Assembly (NCBI GenBank): GCA_963748385.1
Contig: CAVVIQ010000008.1
Coordinates: 62,001 to 126,000, forward strand
Reading direction: 5' to 3'
Length of the DNA stretch: 64,000 nt
Origin: Rhodoblastus sp963748385
GTDB taxonomy: Bacteria > Pseudomonadota > Alphaproteobacteria > Rhizobiales > Beijerinckiaceae
Shown here: positions 63,463-64,000 of the stretch, piece by piece
Position numbering within the stretch: position 1 is the stretch's first letter
Layout: every line of letters starts with the position of its first letter
Program-made: the position numbers and the translations under genes
Notes under the pieces: generated by a model
Told to the model about the DNA's origin: nothing
What the model saw: the letters and a program-made list of their open reading frames with translations, nothing else
Database searches by the model: none

Positions 63463-64000
63463 CCGATGACGGGGCCTTTTTTAGGTCTTGTTAAGAAAAG
63501 CCGCAAGCGCGAATCTGGCCCGGGATTTAGCATAATTGGATTGGATTAGGTGCTCACATCCTTCAAAGAATCGGCTTGCGCTTTTCGGGGCGCCCATAGA
63601 TGACGCTTGGTTCCTGGCTATGAATGACGCAGAACGGCGGAATTCGGTCATCGGCCGAAGGTCTGGTTCGGCGCGAAGAGCGGACCGTTACGGGACGGAG
63701 AGGATGCGCCGGAAGCCATCGCAGCCGCCGGGTCCGGCGAGACTTTGGCAGACAACGTTCCAAGCCGAACGCGGCCGATGTTGGAGACGCCGCCGGCGAT
63801 TCCCAATTCGCCGGGGGCGCGCCAGGCAAGAACTTGAACGGCTTGGCCGGCTTGAAATCGCCGTTCGGAACGACGTGGTTCGCGTAACGGGCGCAACAAA
63901 AAACGCAGATCGCGCAAGCAGAACGGCCAGGCTGGAGGCCGTGGCGGGCGGCGATCATGCGGGAGCGATTGGCGCGATCGCCAAATGCGCCGCCCTGGCG
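63463..64000. other. Window end without a supported gene
   Basis: Long open frames exist on both strands (for example 63563-63958 on the minus strand), but none has a recognisable domain, and coding character jumps between frames. Nothing is called here; a gene extending past the window cannot be excluded. Confidence 0.3.

Noticed and set aside
63563..63958. 131-codon minus-strand ORF near the window end
   Set aside because: Basic, Pro/Ser-rich product without a domain; coding character shifts among frames. Not strong enough to call.

Overview
The window is GC-rich and almost fully packed with genes. It looks like a chromosomal segment of an alphaproteobacterium, most likely a member of the Hyphomicrobiales (Rhizobiales). 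This rests on a GcrA cell-cycle regulator, the gene order phoR-pstSCAB-phoU-phoB, Flp/Tad pilus genes, a GcvR-like double-ACT protein, a DUF2852 protein, an extensin-C lipoprotein and a three-gene cytochrome bc1 operon. The genus cannot be fixed from the sequence alone. No rRNA, tRNA, CRISPR array, complete insertion sequence or origin was seen.

Layout. 1-7.2 kb: glutamine-dependent NAD synthetase (cut by the window edge), AidB, a frameshifted pyroglutamyl peptidase, MeaB, an ACT-domain protein, an outer-membrane protein and a small membrane methyltransferase. 7.5-10.1 kb: two TadE-like pseudopilins and a frameshifted TadG. 10.1-17.4 kb: nadD and proA, then MgtE, a broken FAD oxidoreductase, a decayed PEP-CTERM protein gene and finally proB, so proA and proB are split by about 4 kb of other material. 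17.6-19.2 kb: a pterin mini-operon (folB, pteridine-reductase-like SDR, 6-pyruvoyl-tetrahydropterin synthase family). 19.2-23.8 kb: a GGVY-repeat secreted protein, argD-argF-hslO and gcrA. 24-31.7 kb: the phosphate regulon with a Pho box in front of pstS. 31.7-36.2 kb: alkylsulfatase with a divergent LysR regulator, and ribA. 36.5-44.9 kb: two hypothetical or membrane genes, fumC, a KGG stress protein, cytochrome bc1, trmL and hemF. 44.9-49.9 kb: a hidden flp pilin gene, a Hint-domain gene flanked by two copies of the tail of an extensin-like gene, DUF2852, TetR and a 27-residue membrane peptide. 49.9-53.9 kb: an RpfF-like DSF synthase, RecQ, cytochrome c2 and a GNAT. 54.0-55.9 kb: a small, AT-richer RiPP-type locus (six-cysteine precursor peptide, radical SAM/SPASM maturase, a coupled 57-codon ORF). 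56.2-63.5 kb: Spy-like chaperone, L,D-transpeptidase, an acyl-CoA synthetase/GNAT fusion, DUF2147, and btuB under a cobalamin riboswitch.

The most noteworthy locus is the RiPP cluster at 54.0-55.9 kb. The second theme is that five recognisable genes (pcp, tadG, the FAD oxidoreductase, queD and the radical SAM maturase) are each broken by a small frame change. In four of them the change is exactly one extra base; in the oxidoreductase it is two extra bases or one missing. All other residues are intact, so either the assembly carries systematic insertion errors or several genes are freshly inactivated. Coordinates of these genes are given across the break.
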